64,000 bases of DNA, from NCBI RefSeq assembly GCF_017303155.1, contig NZ_JAEKJR010000003.1, positions 248,001 through 312,000 on the forward strand, read 5' to 3'. The notes below the pieces were generated by a model. It did not search any database. It saw nothing but the letters and a program-made list of their open reading frames with translations, and was not told where the DNA came from. This document shows positions 28,127 through 37,627 of this stretch, one piece after another (the stretch's first letter is position 1; every line of letters begins with the position of its first letter). A program made the translations under genes and the position numbers. The DNA comes from Microbulbifer salipaludis. Lineage in GTDB: Bacteria > Pseudomonadota > Gammaproteobacteria > Pseudomonadales > Cellvibrionaceae.

Positions 28127-28923
28127 AAAGCGCTCCCACTAGAAAGTACACAATTCGTCAAACCTGCGGATTATGGCCCCACACCGCGCTTATTCCAAAT
28201 ATTGCGACCAAAGGGTATGGGTATCGCGCAACACAAGAGGAAAAAACCAACCCTCAATAGGACAATCCTTTCTCTCACGTGAAAATCAGCGACTGGTACG
28301 GGACTCACAGTCGCACAGTGCGCTCTCGCCGGATAGCGGGGCGCCCCACCCCACAAGCTAGCGTGCTTGCCGTGCCGCGCGAGTGTAGCGCCGTCACAAT
28401 TTCCATTGCGCGGCAAATTATTGGCACCGGGTTTTCTGAGAATTCCCACCCATCTTTTCCCCGGCTGCCAGACTCATTGAACCCCCGCACAGGTCACGCT
28501 AAGACCCATGGACTGGCACCAGGCAGGTGCACACTGAAGGCCGCGTGACCGACCACCGGAAGAGTCGTCCAGAACAGTGGCGCCGCAGCACACCTGTGGA
28601 AGCAGGGGGCGAAAATTCGTTGGCTATACTGAAACTACATGGACGGTGAACGCCAATTGCAAGGGAAAGCAGTGCCAATTTACGGCCAAAAAATCCCCGC
28701 GCCACCAGAGTCCAGTGTCGACAAACGACAGCACACCGGGTAACCGGCAGGAAAGTGAACGAACCACACGTCAGGGAGAGAGGTTCCGTGCAACCGGGGT
28801 CAGCGCACACACGTAAGTGCGCACCGGACGATCATCGCGTCGCACGGATTTCGAGCTCGTCAGCCCAGCCCGCAAACGGCTGTCGACGGGTCAGGAACAA
28901 CATGCAATGGAAGTGGTTCAACC
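28127..28923. other. 800-base intergenic region upstream of the envelope cluster
   Basis: No coding sequence I can support; the open frames here have atypical composition and no family features. It separates ilvE (minus) from the long plus-strand cluster, so it should hold both promoters. No RNA gene, palindromic operator or terminator stood out. Confidence 0.4.
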
Positions 28924-30234
28924 GTGACACAGACAGATACCAGCAACGCAATTGCTATCGGCTTGATGTTTACAGCCTCAGCTCTGCTGTGTGGCTCTGT
29001 TACGGCGGAAGAAATCTCCGCCGTAGACTCGGCCCTCGACAACGCCAAGGCTCCTCCCGCAGCTTATATAGAAGCGGCATCCAAACCGCTGGAAAAACCG
29101 AAGCGTAAGCTTCGCCCCTCGAAAGCGGCCGAGGATTACCGCCGGCGCATTGAAGACATGGAAGCCGAGCACGGCGCATACGGTGCCGGTATCGACGAAC
29201 AATTGATGGGCCTCGCCAGCGCGCTGCAGCGCAGCGGGAACCACGAAGAGGCAGTTGCCGAATTTCGCCGCGCCATGCTGATCAATCGGGTGAATGAAGG
29301 GCTCTACTCCCTCAACCAGGTACCGATGATCGAACGAATGATCGAGAGCCATATCGCCCTCAATCAATGGGAAGAGGCCAACGACAACCACGAATATCTT
29401 TTCTGGTTGCATGCCAAAAATTATGGTGAGAAAGATCCGCGCATGCTGCCGATCATCAACCAGTTGAGTAACTGGCACCTGCAGGCCTATATCGATGAAA
29501 AAGGGGCGACGCTGTTTGAGCACTTGATCAACGCTACCAACCTCTACGCCCTGGCGGTCGATATTATTTCGCAAAACTATGGCGCCAATGACTTGCGTAT
29601 GGTCGAGGCATTGCGTGGCCTCAAGGCGACAAATTATTACCTAGCCACTTACACCGGTGAACCCCAGGAGGCCATTGTCATCAATGCGGGTTTTGCCGGT
29701 AGTGGCAACGGGACGCCAGAGCGTCGGGCGCAGCTCGACCACTATCGAATGAACAGCTTCAGCTCCGGCAAAACCGCGATCACCAAAATCATGGATGTGT
29801 ATCAGAAGAACCCGTCTTCGCCACCGGCGGCATCGGCAAAGGCCAAAGTGGAGCTGGGTGACTGGTACATGATCTTCAACAAATGGCATTCCGCGCGCGA
29901 AACCTATGGCCAGGCCTATCAGGCGCTGTGGGATAACGGCGCTACCAATGAAGAAATCGACGAAATCTTCGGTCGTCCGGCGGCGCTACCCACTCTGCCG
30001 TTGCTGGACGAAGATCGTGAGGCACTGGCCAATTCCTATGTCACGGTTTCTTACGATGTGACGGCGTTCGGCAAGGCGCGCAATATCCAGATTTTAAGTG
30101 CCAGGCCGGAAGATAAAGTGAGCATCCGTTCGCGGGTACGCAATGTGCTCAAACGGGCCAAGTTCCGGCCCCGGTTTGAAAATGGTGAGCCAGTAGCCAC
30201 TACCGGTATCGTGCAACGATTCGTATTCGATTGA
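28924..30234 (+). CDS. Secreted TPR-like protein with C-terminal TonB-like domain
   Basis: 436 residues. Signal peptide-like N-terminus (IGLMFTASALLCGSVTA, cleavage before EEIS). A helical region with at least one TPR-like unit follows (IDEQLMGLASALQRSGNHEEAVAEFRRAML), then further helical pairs up to about residue 350. The last 75 residues (ANSYVTVSYDVTAFGKARNI and onward to FRPRFENGEPV) match the TonB C-terminal fold. There is no N-terminal anchor-plus-proline region as in real TonB, so an energy-transducing role is doubtful. The start is GTG 28924; ATG 28966 is an alternative but would shorten the signal peptide. First gene of the 28.9-44.9 kb same-strand cluster. Confidence 0.75.
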   Translation: MTQTDTSNAIAIGLMFTASALLCGSVTAEEISAVDSALDNAKAPPAAYIEAASKPLEKPKRKLRPSKAAEDYRRRIEDMEAEHGAYGAGIDEQLMGLASALQRSGNHEEAVAEFRRAMLINRVNEGLYSLNQVPMIERMIESHIALNQWEEANDNHEYLFWLHAKNYGEKDPRMLPIINQLSNWHLQAYIDEKGATLFEHLINATNLYALAVDIISQNYGANDLRMVEALRGLKATNYYLATYTGEPQEAIVINAGFAGSGNGTPERRAQLDHYRMNSFSSGKTAITKIMDVYQKNPSSPPAASAKAKVELGDWYMIFNKWHSARETYGQAYQALWDNGATNEEIDEIFGRPAALPTLPLLDEDREALANSYVTVSYDVTAFGKARNIQILSARPEDKVSIRSRVRNVLKRAKFRPRFENGEPVATTGIVQRFVFD

Positions 30235-30373
30235 AAAATTAAGGAAACAACACACTGTGTTCGACTGATGTAGCGAAGTAGGTTTGATTTCAGCATTGGG
30301 AAAAACTGGCAGCAAATCTTTTCTGCCAGGAAAACCCCGCTGAAGGAAAACTGTCGAACAGACAAGGAGCAAG

Positions 30374-30403
30374 ACGGGCCGCCGCGATTTCGCGGCGGCC
30401 CGT
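30374..30403. repeat. Perfect 13-bp hairpin between first and second cluster genes
   Basis: ACGGGCCGCCGCG (30374-30386) and CGCGGCGGCCCGT (30391-30403) around an ATTT loop. No T-run follows; the next gene's ribosome site (CAGGAGA) begins about eight bases later. It may act as an mRNA stabiliser, partial attenuator or translational control element. Confidence 0.65.
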
Positions 30404-30424
30404 GAACGCATCAGGAGATAGCTC

Positions 30425-31777
30425 ATGGCATTACGGACGATCGCTCAGCGGTTTACACAAAAAACTGGCAAGACAAACAATGACGCCACTGGATGGCGCT
30501 GGCAATCGCTGGCGTCGGTGGTGGTATTGTCCGCGGTAATAAGCGGCTGCAAAAACCAGCAGACACAACAGCAACCGCCGGCGCAGCCTCAGCAGAAGTC
30601 ACAGTCCAGTGCTTCACAGTCGCAATCGCAATCGCAGTCGCAGTCGTCCAGCTCGTCTTCGAGCAAGTCGCAATCGAGCCCGTCCACGGCCAGCAGCATG
30701 CCATCGCCCAGCTCACCGAGCAGCAGCCGCAGCCCGAGCATGTCGACCGCCAGCAGCCCCGCGCAGCCGAATACCTCCTTCCCCAGCATTGAGTCCGCGG
30801 ACCGCTCGAGCGAACAATCCAGCACCGCCTCGGATACCGGCGAGGAATCCGATCGCCGCTCGCGCGAGCCCAGCAGCAGCGCGGAAGACCCCATGGCCAG
30901 CAGGAACCCATCGACGCCAGTGTACAGCGAGTCCGATGAGCGCCCGCAGGAAACCCGCATGCCGCCAGACCCCTCCTCCAACAGCGAGGGCGAGCCACCG
31001 GACGAAATCGATTTCTCCGAAGAACAGCAGACGGCGAGTAGCGCCTCGTCCAGCTCTTCCAGTGCCTCCAGTAACAGCGCGTCATCCAGCAGTGCCTCGT
31101 CCAGCAGCAGCGCCCCCGCCAGTGCATCCAGCAGTGGTGCCCCAAGTAGCGCATCCAGCAGTTCCCCTTCCGGCGCCCAGGGTGGCGGGCAAGCCAGCGC
31201 ATCTGCCAGCGGACAAGCCGGCGATGGCGGCGCACCCGCCAGCGCTTCCAGTACCGGTAGTCCGGCCAGCGGTGGCAACCCGGCACCGAATGAGGCCCCG
31301 GCCAGCTCCGCGGAACGGGTAGCAGAGCTCGAAGGGCAGTTTGAATCCACGATGGCCAGCTACGACGGCATGATCCTGCGCGAGCGGGATTACGTGCGCA
31401 ACCGCCCCGCCTCGGCGGAAGAACAGGAGGCGGCAGAGGACGAGGTGCCGCCCGGTGAGTCCCTGGAAGACCTGATTCAGTCTGCCGAGGCCGAACTGCC
31501 CGCCCCACCGCCTTCCGGCGGTGGCGAAGGTGGCAGCGGACCGGAGCAGAACAATTCCAGCGGACAGGCCACAGGACCGGGACTGCCCACCAAGGGCCGC
31601 ACAGGTGAATACAACCACACCAACACCGCGGCGGTGGTACCCGCAGACATCCCCAGCGGTGACGATGACGATGTGGTCGCCCGCCAGATTCGCGAGGCCG
31701 CCATGCGCGAAGCCGATCCGGAATTGAAGGAACGACTCTGGGAAGAGTATCGGAAATATAAAAAATCACAGAAATGA
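30425..31777 (+). CDS. Serine-rich low-complexity lipoprotein
   Basis: 450 residues. Lipoprotein signal with lipobox VISGC (about residue 41). Residues 45-300 are a disordered region dominated by Ser, Ala, Pro and Gln, including runs such as SQSQSQSQSQSSSSSSS. The C-terminal 130 residues are different: a short helical block (ERVAELEGQFESTMASYDGMILRERDYVR) and a charged end (VARQIREAAMREADPELKERLWEEYRKYKK) that look folded. CAGGAGATAGCTC precedes ATG 30425. Function unknown; likely an outer-membrane-anchored spacer or tether in the envelope cluster. Confidence 0.8.
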   Translation: MALRTIAQRFTQKTGKTNNDATGWRWQSLASVVVLSAVISGCKNQQTQQQPPAQPQQKSQSSASQSQSQSQSQSSSSSSSKSQSSPSTASSMPSPSSPSSSRSPSMSTASSPAQPNTSFPSIESADRSSEQSSTASDTGEESDRRSREPSSSAEDPMASRNPSTPVYSESDERPQETRMPPDPSSNSEGEPPDEIDFSEEQQTASSASSSSSSASSNSASSSSASSSSSAPASASSSGAPSSASSSSPSGAQGGGQASASASGQAGDGGAPASASSTGSPASGGNPAPNEAPASSAERVAELEGQFESTMASYDGMILRERDYVRNRPASAEEQEAAEDEVPPGESLEDLIQSAEAELPAPPPSGGGEGGSGPEQNNSSGQATGPGLPTKGRTGEYNHTNTAAVVPADIPSGDDDDVVARQIREAAMREADPELKERLWEEYRKYKKSQK

Positions 31778-31807
31778 AGATGAACATTCATCAGGGAGAG
31801 TAGTGAC

Positions 31808-33004
31808 ATGTTTTTCTCGCACACACGCACGACCCTGTGCACGCTGGTCATGAGCCTGCTGACATTGGTGGGCTGCACCACCACCGAGGTCCGCACCACC
31901 GCCTACACGCCGCTCACGGTTGAAGATGCGGCCATCGCCGAAAATCGCCTGCTGGATGTCGGCATTGTGCAATTCAATGCCGGGCTTGATCAGGAAGAGG
32001 AGCCAGAAGAAGACGAGCTGGTGTTCCCGGAATTGCGCCGCGCCGAATCCCGCTATATTGCCGTCACGCTTGCCGATGCGCTGCAGTCGAGTCAGGGCTG
32101 GGGCGCGGTGCGTGTTATTCCCAGCGAGCGCACCAATATCGATGTGACCGTCGCCGGTACCATCGTGAAATCCGACGGTGAAACCCTGACGGTAGACGTC
32201 ACCGTGACGGATTCCCGCGGTCAGGTGTGGTTCACCAAACAATACACCGAGCACGCCTCCCACTATGCCTACGACCGCAAGCACCCGACCGAGGGTGACG
32301 CATTTCAGGGTATCTACAACCGTATATCCAACGACATGCTGACCTACCGCCAGCGCCTGTCGAGTGAATACATCGCCGAGCTGCGCACGATTTCTGAAAT
32401 CAAATTTGCACAAAGCTTTTCGCCCGGTGCGTTCGATCGCTACCTGGTGCAGGACGACGAGGGTCTCTACCAGCTCACCGCATTACCGGCAGACAACGAC
32501 CCGATGTTGATGCGTGTTCGGCGGGTCCGCGAGCGCGACTATCTGTTTGTCGATACGCTGCAAGGTTACTACGACACCTTTGTAAAAAGCATGGAGACGC
32601 CCTATCAGGAGTGGCGCGCCATGAGTTATGAAGAGGTCAAGCAGATGCGTGAACTGAAACGCAAGGCGCGCAATAACACCATCATGGGCGTCGCCGCCAT
32701 TGTGGGTGGTATTGCGGCAGCCGGTGCCGGTGGCGGCGCGGCGCGCCAGGCTGGCAACGTGGCCGTGGCCGGTGGTGGCTACCTGGTAAAAAGCGGGTTC
32801 GATCGCCGCTCCGAAGCCAAAATGCACATCGAGGCACTGCAGGAACTCGGTGACTCGATGGAAGCCGAGGTAGAGCCGCGTATCGTTGAGCTGGAAGATC
32901 GCACCGTAACGCTGTCTGGCTCCGTGGAAAACCAGTACCGCCAGTGGCGCGAACTGCTCAAGGAAATTTACGAAGTGGAAACCGGGGGCATGAGCGATAT
33001 TTAA
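31808..33004 (+). CDS. Lipoprotein of the envelope cluster, possible CsgG/TolB-N-like N-terminal domain
   Basis: 398 residues. Lipobox LTLVGC at about residue 23. The following domain (RLLDVGIVQFNAG ... LRRAESRYIAVTLADALQ ... TVAGTIVKSDGETLTVDVTVTDS) resembles the alpha/beta fold of CsgG/FlgT/TolB-N lipoproteins; this is judged from pattern, not a search. Later there is a Gly/Ala-rich hydrophobic stretch (GVAAIVGGIAAAGAGGG), possibly a membrane-inserting or glycine-zipper element, and a charged helical end. AGGGAGAG lies before ATG 31808. Role unknown; an outer-membrane component is plausible. Confidence 0.72.
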   Translation: MFFSHTRTTLCTLVMSLLTLVGCTTTEVRTTAYTPLTVEDAAIAENRLLDVGIVQFNAGLDQEEEPEEDELVFPELRRAESRYIAVTLADALQSSQGWGAVRVIPSERTNIDVTVAGTIVKSDGETLTVDVTVTDSRGQVWFTKQYTEHASHYAYDRKHPTEGDAFQGIYNRISNDMLTYRQRLSSEYIAELRTISEIKFAQSFSPGAFDRYLVQDDEGLYQLTALPADNDPMLMRVRRVRERDYLFVDTLQGYYDTFVKSMETPYQEWRAMSYEEVKQMRELKRKARNNTIMGVAAIVGGIAAAGAGGGAARQAGNVAVAGGGYLVKSGFDRRSEAKMHIEALQELGDSMEAEVEPRIVELEDRTVTLSGSVENQYRQWRELLKEIYEVETGGMSDI

Positions 33005-33108
33005 CGCGCGCACCATCCGGTTCCAGACTCGACCCTAGCTGACCGGCCGTGCGGCTCACGTAGCGGCGGCCGGCAACCGAAAATAACAGCAGACATAGCG
33101 GAAATACC

Positions 33109-34677
33109 ATGCAACACCGCGATCCATCACCGGAAGACCAGTCCATCATCCAGCCTGCCGATTTTTCCTTCGGGGGCACCGCCACGGGCGACCAGCCGGC
33201 AGGCCCGGCGTCGGCTCATGCGGCAAACAAAAAGCCAGAAAGGAACCGCAAGCTGGCCCCGATCCTTATTGGCAGCAGCATGCTGGCCGCACTGGTTGGC
33301 GTATTCTGGGTACTTCCCCAGATGATTGAAAAGCCGGTCATTCCCGCCACTACCCCGGCCGCCAATACCAGTGCGCCAGTTAAAAACAGTGTGAAAAAAG
33401 TCCAGGAATCCCCCTTTACTGAGGCAGAAATTGCAGCCCAACGCCGTGAGGTGCAGAAGATACTGCAGGAGATTCTGCAGCTGCAGGAAGAATTGCTGGA
33501 GCGAAAGGTGGAAACCTGGGCCGCCGAGGAATATTTCGCCGCGCGTACGCTCGCCGAAAGTGCCGATGGCATCTACCGCCAGCGCAAGTTCATGCAGGCG
33601 CTCGAACAATACCGCCAGGCGCTGGCAGGTATGCAGGCAGTGCGAGACAGCATTCCAGAACGAATCGAAAAACATCTGGCAGACGGTAACGGCGCACTGG
33701 ATGCCGGCGATGCCGAAGCCGCCCAAAAAGCCTTCGATCTCGCCCTGACGATCTCCGAGGACCACCCGCGCGGTGTCGCGGGCAAAGCCCGCGCGGAACA
33801 ATTGTCGGAAGTGTGGCCGCATGTGGTCGCCGGTAAAGAGGCCTTTGAAGAAAATGCCCTCGACATCGCGAAGCAGGCACTGGAAACCGCCCTGAACCTG
33901 GACCCGGACACGGCGCCCGCCAAAGCACTTCTGCCAGAGGTCAACGCAGCCATTCTCGAGCGGGATTACAGCGAGGCCATGTCCGCCGGCTATGCCGCTA
34001 TCGCCACCGGAGAGTTCACCAAGGCCAGGACCCACTTCGTCAAGGCACGCACATTGAAGCCAGACGCCAACGATCCGAACATCGGTATTACCCAGGCGGA
34101 AAACGGGCTCGCCCAGGCGCGCATCGACCGACTGTTTGCCACCGCCGCCGGGCACGAGCAGAGCGAACAGTGGCACAAGGCCGCGGAAAAATATGGAGCG
34201 TTGATTGCCGAAGACAGCAGCCTGGTGGAAGCACTCACCGGCAAGGCCCGCTCAGAAGCCCGTGCGAAGCTGGATGACCAGCTGCAGGAACTACTGAAAG
34301 ATCCCCTCACACTCGGGCAGAGCAAACGCAATCAGTACGCGCGCAAGGTACTGGCCGATGCCCGCGCACTCAGGGCCAGTACTCCACGGCTCACAGGGCA
34401 GATTGAGCAGCTGGAATCGGCACTCACAAAGTCCCTGATCCCGATTACCGTGCTGCTGCAGTCGGATGCCAGCACCAACGTGACCATTTACCACGTAGGC
34501 AGGCTGGGGAATTTCTCAGAACGGGAAATTGCACTGAAACCCGGGCGCTATACCGTGGTGGGCACACGCCAAGGCTATCGGGATGTGCGCCGCGAACTGA
34601 TCGTGGATCCATCCTCGGAATCTCCCGTAGTGACCATCGAGTGCGAAGAAAAAATTAACAGCGCCAATAAATCCTGA
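33109..34677 (+). CDS. Membrane-anchored TPR protein with C-terminal PEGA-like domain
   Basis: 522 residues. A cytoplasmic N-terminus of about 45 residues, one membrane helix (LAPILIGSSMLAALVGVFWVL), a coiled-coil segment (REVQKILQEILQLQEELLERK), then a periplasmic array of TPR-like helical pairs (for example KFMQALEQYRQALAGMQ and DAEAAQKAFDLALTISEDHP). The last 75 residues (TVLLQSDASTNVTIYHVGRLG, LKPGRYTVVGTRQGYRDVRRE) form a PEGA-type beta domain. The N-terminal segment SIIQPADFSFG resembles SVIQPIGFTPA in the next gene's product, which shares the same anchor layout. Function unknown; probably a scaffold. Confidence 0.78.
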   Translation: MQHRDPSPEDQSIIQPADFSFGGTATGDQPAGPASAHAANKKPERNRKLAPILIGSSMLAALVGVFWVLPQMIEKPVIPATTPAANTSAPVKNSVKKVQESPFTEAEIAAQRREVQKILQEILQLQEELLERKVETWAAEEYFAARTLAESADGIYRQRKFMQALEQYRQALAGMQAVRDSIPERIEKHLADGNGALDAGDAEAAQKAFDLALTISEDHPRGVAGKARAEQLSEVWPHVVAGKEAFEENALDIAKQALETALNLDPDTAPAKALLPEVNAAILERDYSEAMSAGYAAIATGEFTKARTHFVKARTLKPDANDPNIGITQAENGLAQARIDRLFATAAGHEQSEQWHKAAEKYGALIAEDSSLVEALTGKARSEARAKLDDQLQELLKDPLTLGQSKRNQYARKVLADARALRASTPRLTGQIEQLESALTKSLIPITVLLQSDASTNVTIYHVGRLGNFSEREIALKPGRYTVVGTRQGYRDVRRELIVDPSSESPVVTIECEEKINSANKS

Positions 34678-35125
34678 TCGGTGAAACCCTTTGCCCGCGG
34701 GCAGATCAAAAACTGCGCGACGTCAAACGTCATCCGAATTTTACGTAGCCGTTTTTGACACAGCTTTGACCGCCTATATGGCCAGGCTGCCCGCGGGTCA
34801 CGCCAGCACATTCTGACTGCCCGCCCACCTTCCGCAACCGAAATTCGCCCCCACACACTGGCTCCGAGCCGGTGACGGGCAATGGACGAAATTGTCGTCC
34901 TGGTATCGGTAAAACGGAAAAAGCTACGCCAAAAACACCCCCGCTCCGGCTGCAAGCGCGAGAGCGGGCTAAGCTGAAATGCGCGGCTCTGTCTCTGGCA
35001 GCAAGCCCCGGGTCGGACAGGTAACGCATGCGACAAGAATGTGACAAGCATGTAACAACACCGCCCGGCAGCAGAGATTCCAGCTACGTAAAAATCAATA
35101 AGTACGCAGTAACAGGACATCAAAA
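34678..35125. other. Intergenic region inside the envelope cluster
   Basis: 448 bases without a gene, the largest internal gap of the cluster. Its right end carries the triple 11-base repeat at 35029-35061, so the downstream half (PEGA-SUMF onward) probably has its own promoter. Confidence 0.5.
35029..35061 (+). promoter_or_regulatory. Triple 11-bp direct repeat, candidate response-regulator site
   Basis: TGCGACAAGAA, TGTGACAAGCA and TGTAACAACAC follow one another at exact 11-base intervals, sharing TG(C/T)(G/A)ACAA. OmpR/PhoB-type regulators bind direct repeats at this spacing. The array lies 65-97 bases before the PEGA-SUMF start codon. Confidence 0.5.
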
Positions 35126-37216
35126 ATGACAGCCAAGGAAGCGGTACCCGTTCGCGACAGCGAGCCGGCAAGCGAAGATGCATCCGTCATTCAACCCATC
35201 GGATTCACCCCCGCCCCGGTTGCCACCGGTGGCAGAAAACTGCTACTTACCCCGAAGGCGATTGTGGTCGCCAGCTGCCTGCTACTGGGCGCCCTGATGC
35301 TGGCCTACCTGCTGGTCGCCCGCTCACTCATTTTTGAAACACAGCCGGCCGATGCCGACGTATCGGTCAGTGGTCTCGCCCTCCCCCTGGGCGATGGCCA
35401 TCTGGTTTTACCCGGTCACTACAACTACACCATCAGCGCCACCGGCTACCTCCCGCGCACTGGCGAGGTCGAAGTGAGCAGCGACAGTAACAGTCGCCAC
35501 GCGGTGAAGCTGGAACGCTTGCCCGGCCACCTGCAGGTGGTAACCGACCCTCCGGTGCCCGTGCGCGTTTTGGTGAACGGTGCGGAAGTGAGCAGCACGG
35601 AAGGCCTGGCCTCGTCCATTCCCGCCGGCCGCAAGCGCATCACCATTCTCACGGAGCGTTACCTGCCCTTCAGCAAAGAAGTTGAGATCGAAGGACTGGA
35701 CAACACGCAAACGCTCACCGCAACACTGCGCCCGGCGTGGGCCAACGTTTACATTACCAGCAACCCGGCGGGCGCAACCGTCAGTGTGGAAGGCCGGGTT
35801 CTCGGCACCACTCCGCTGACCGCCGAGCTGGTACAGGGAGATCGACTGGTGGATATCTCCCTGCCGGATCACAAGACCGCGCAAATCCAGGTGCCCGTCA
35901 CCGCCGGCGTCGACCAGACCCTTGCCACGGTGGACCTCAACGCTGCCGACGGCACTCTCCGCGTGGTAACCAATCCCCCCGGTGCGAGCATCACCGTCAA
36001 CGGCGAGTACCGCGGACAGGCCCCCATCGACCTGGCACTGGCCTCCAACAGCCGACACGAGTTGCGCTTTTTCCTCGATGGATACAGCACTGTCGAACGC
36101 ACCGTCGATGTCCGCGCCGGAGATCTGCGGGATATGAACGTGGAGCTCACTGCTGTATTCGGCAAAGTTTCCATCACCAGTAACCCGGCAGACGCGCAGG
36201 TGTTTATCGACGGCAAACTGGCGGGTGTGGCCGGCCAGACCTTCACCCTGCCCACCCGCAGCCACAACATTACCGTGCGTAAACCCGGGTATGAGGACTA
36301 CTCCACCACCATCGTACCTTCCAGCAAACTGAAGCAGTCGGTAAGGGCCGTGCTGCTCACCGGAGAGCAGGCACGCTGGAGTGGCATACCCGCTGAAATC
36401 ACCCACGGTGCCGGCGGCAAAATGTTGCTGATGCGACCCAATGCACAGTTCACCATGGGCTCCTCCCGCCGCGAGCAGGGCCGCCGCGCCAATGAAGTCA
36501 TGCGCAAGATTGCGCTCACCCGGCCGTTCTATATCGGCGCAACCGAAGTCACCAACCGCGAGTACCGCCGCTTCCAACGGATGCACAATTCCAGCCATGC
36601 CAATGGGGTGAGCCTGGATAACGATAACCTGCCGGTGGTGAATATCAGCTGGAATGATGCCGCCCTGTTTTGTAACTGGCTGAGTGCACGGGACGGGCTC
36701 AAAGAGGTGTACCGCAGCGAACGCGGACGCGTGGTGGGCTTTGACGCGAGCGCCAATGGCTACCGTATGCCGACCGAAGCGGAGTGGGCCTGGGCTGCGC
36801 GCTTCGAGCGCGGTGCCATGCGCAAGTTCCCCTGGGGCAATGCGTTGCCAGTGGGCAAAAATTCGGGAAATTACGCCGACAGCAGTGCCGGGCAGATAGT
36901 CCCAGCCGTGCTTCGCACCTACAACGACCGCTACCCGGCTACCGCCCCGGTGGGCAGCTTCACCCCCAACCACACCGGCCTGTTCGATATGGGCGGCAAT
37001 GTCTCTGAGTGGATTCACGACCTTTACACCATTGGCACCGGCCTGTCCCTCAAGCGGGAAGAAAACCCGGTGGGCCCACAGGAAGGTGACTATCACGTGG
37101 TACGGGGCTCCAGCTGGAAGCACGCCGGACTGACAGAATTGCGCTTGTCGTACCGGGACTATGGTGCCGAGGCACGCAACGATATCGGGTTCCGCGTAGC
37201 CCGATGGGTGAACTGA
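35126..37216 (+). CDS. Membrane-anchored PEGA-repeat / SUMF (formylglycine-enzyme-like) protein
   Basis: 696 residues. A cytoplasmic N-terminal tail and membrane helix (AIVVASCLLLGALMLAYLLVA) are followed by four or five PEGA domains (about 75-420), seen as SNPAGATVSVEGRVLG, TNPPGASITVNGEYRG and SNPADAQVFIDGKLAG. The SUMF1/EgtB/PvdO-like C-terminal domain (about 430-696) carries FTMGSS, EVTNREYRRF, MPTEAEWAWAAR, MGGNVSEW and VVRGSSW. The catalytic Cys pair of true formylglycine-generating enzymes is not seen near RGSSW, so it is probably a binding domain. AGGACATCAAAA precedes ATG 35126. PEGA repeats suggest surface or periplasmic ligand or wall contact. Confidence 0.88.
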   Translation: MTAKEAVPVRDSEPASEDASVIQPIGFTPAPVATGGRKLLLTPKAIVVASCLLLGALMLAYLLVARSLIFETQPADADVSVSGLALPLGDGHLVLPGHYNYTISATGYLPRTGEVEVSSDSNSRHAVKLERLPGHLQVVTDPPVPVRVLVNGAEVSSTEGLASSIPAGRKRITILTERYLPFSKEVEIEGLDNTQTLTATLRPAWANVYITSNPAGATVSVEGRVLGTTPLTAELVQGDRLVDISLPDHKTAQIQVPVTAGVDQTLATVDLNAADGTLRVVTNPPGASITVNGEYRGQAPIDLALASNSRHELRFFLDGYSTVERTVDVRAGDLRDMNVELTAVFGKVSITSNPADAQVFIDGKLAGVAGQTFTLPTRSHNITVRKPGYEDYSTTIVPSSKLKQSVRAVLLTGEQARWSGIPAEITHGAGGKMLLMRPNAQFTMGSSRREQGRRANEVMRKIALTRPFYIGATEVTNREYRRFQRMHNSSHANGVSLDNDNLPVVNISWNDAALFCNWLSARDGLKEVYRSERGRVVGFDASANGYRMPTEAEWAWAARFERGAMRKFPWGNALPVGKNSGNYADSSAGQIVPAVLRTYNDRYPATAPVGSFTPNHTGLFDMGGNVSEWIHDLYTIGTGLSLKREENPVGPQEGDYHVVRGSSWKHAGLTELRLSYRDYGAEARNDIGFRVARWVN

Positions 37217-37262
37217 AGTCACAGCCTGCGTGGAATCACGCAATTACCAACGAGGCACGGCG

Positions 37263-37571
37263 ATGCAACCGACACAGTGTTTTACCCGCTCCCGCTATCA
37301 GGCATTGGCTTTCGCGCTACTGACCGCACTTGCCGGTTCGGTAGCCGCTCAGGTCGCCGGTGACTCGGCTAGCGAAGCCAGTGATAGCGGCACCAATCAG
37401 GCGGAAGCGAGCGCGCAACCGGTCAGCGTCAAGACGACAGAACCAGCGCCCAAACCCGTCGTTAAAAAAACACCAACGATCAAGGCACAGAGCGCAGAGA
37501 GTGCCGATGGCTATGAAGCCTCGGAAGAAATTTCGGAGGACCTCTCGGTCTCCTACCCAGTGGATATCTAA
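37263..37571 (+). CDS. Small secreted protein, low complexity
   Basis: 102 residues. Signal peptide (FALLTALAGSVAAQ) then a Ser/Glu/Ala/Pro-rich, probably disordered tail with VKTTEPAPKPVVKKTP. The end is acidic (SEEISEDLSVSYPVDI). ATG 37263 is chosen over an upstream GTG because it gives a proper signal peptide. No family recognised. It lies between the PEGA-SUMF gene and the channel gene on the same strand. Confidence 0.6.
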   Translation: MQPTQCFTRSRYQALAFALLTALAGSVAAQVAGDSASEASDSGTNQAEASAQPVSVKTTEPAPKPVVKKTPTIKAQSAESADGYEASEEISEDLSVSYPVDI

Positions 37572-37627
37572 ACCCAAGATCGCGTATTCAACAGGCACAG
37601 TCAGAGCAATACCCGGGCCCATCGCCA

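Noticed and set aside
28924..30234. Energy-transducing TonB
   Set aside because: The C-terminal TonB-like domain is present, but there is a cleavable signal peptide instead of an anchor and no proline-rich spanning region.
35408..37243. 611-codon minus-strand frame opposite PEGA-SUMF
   Set aside because: The plus strand has recognisable PEGA and SUMF motifs, a ribosome site and operon context; the reverse frame has none.
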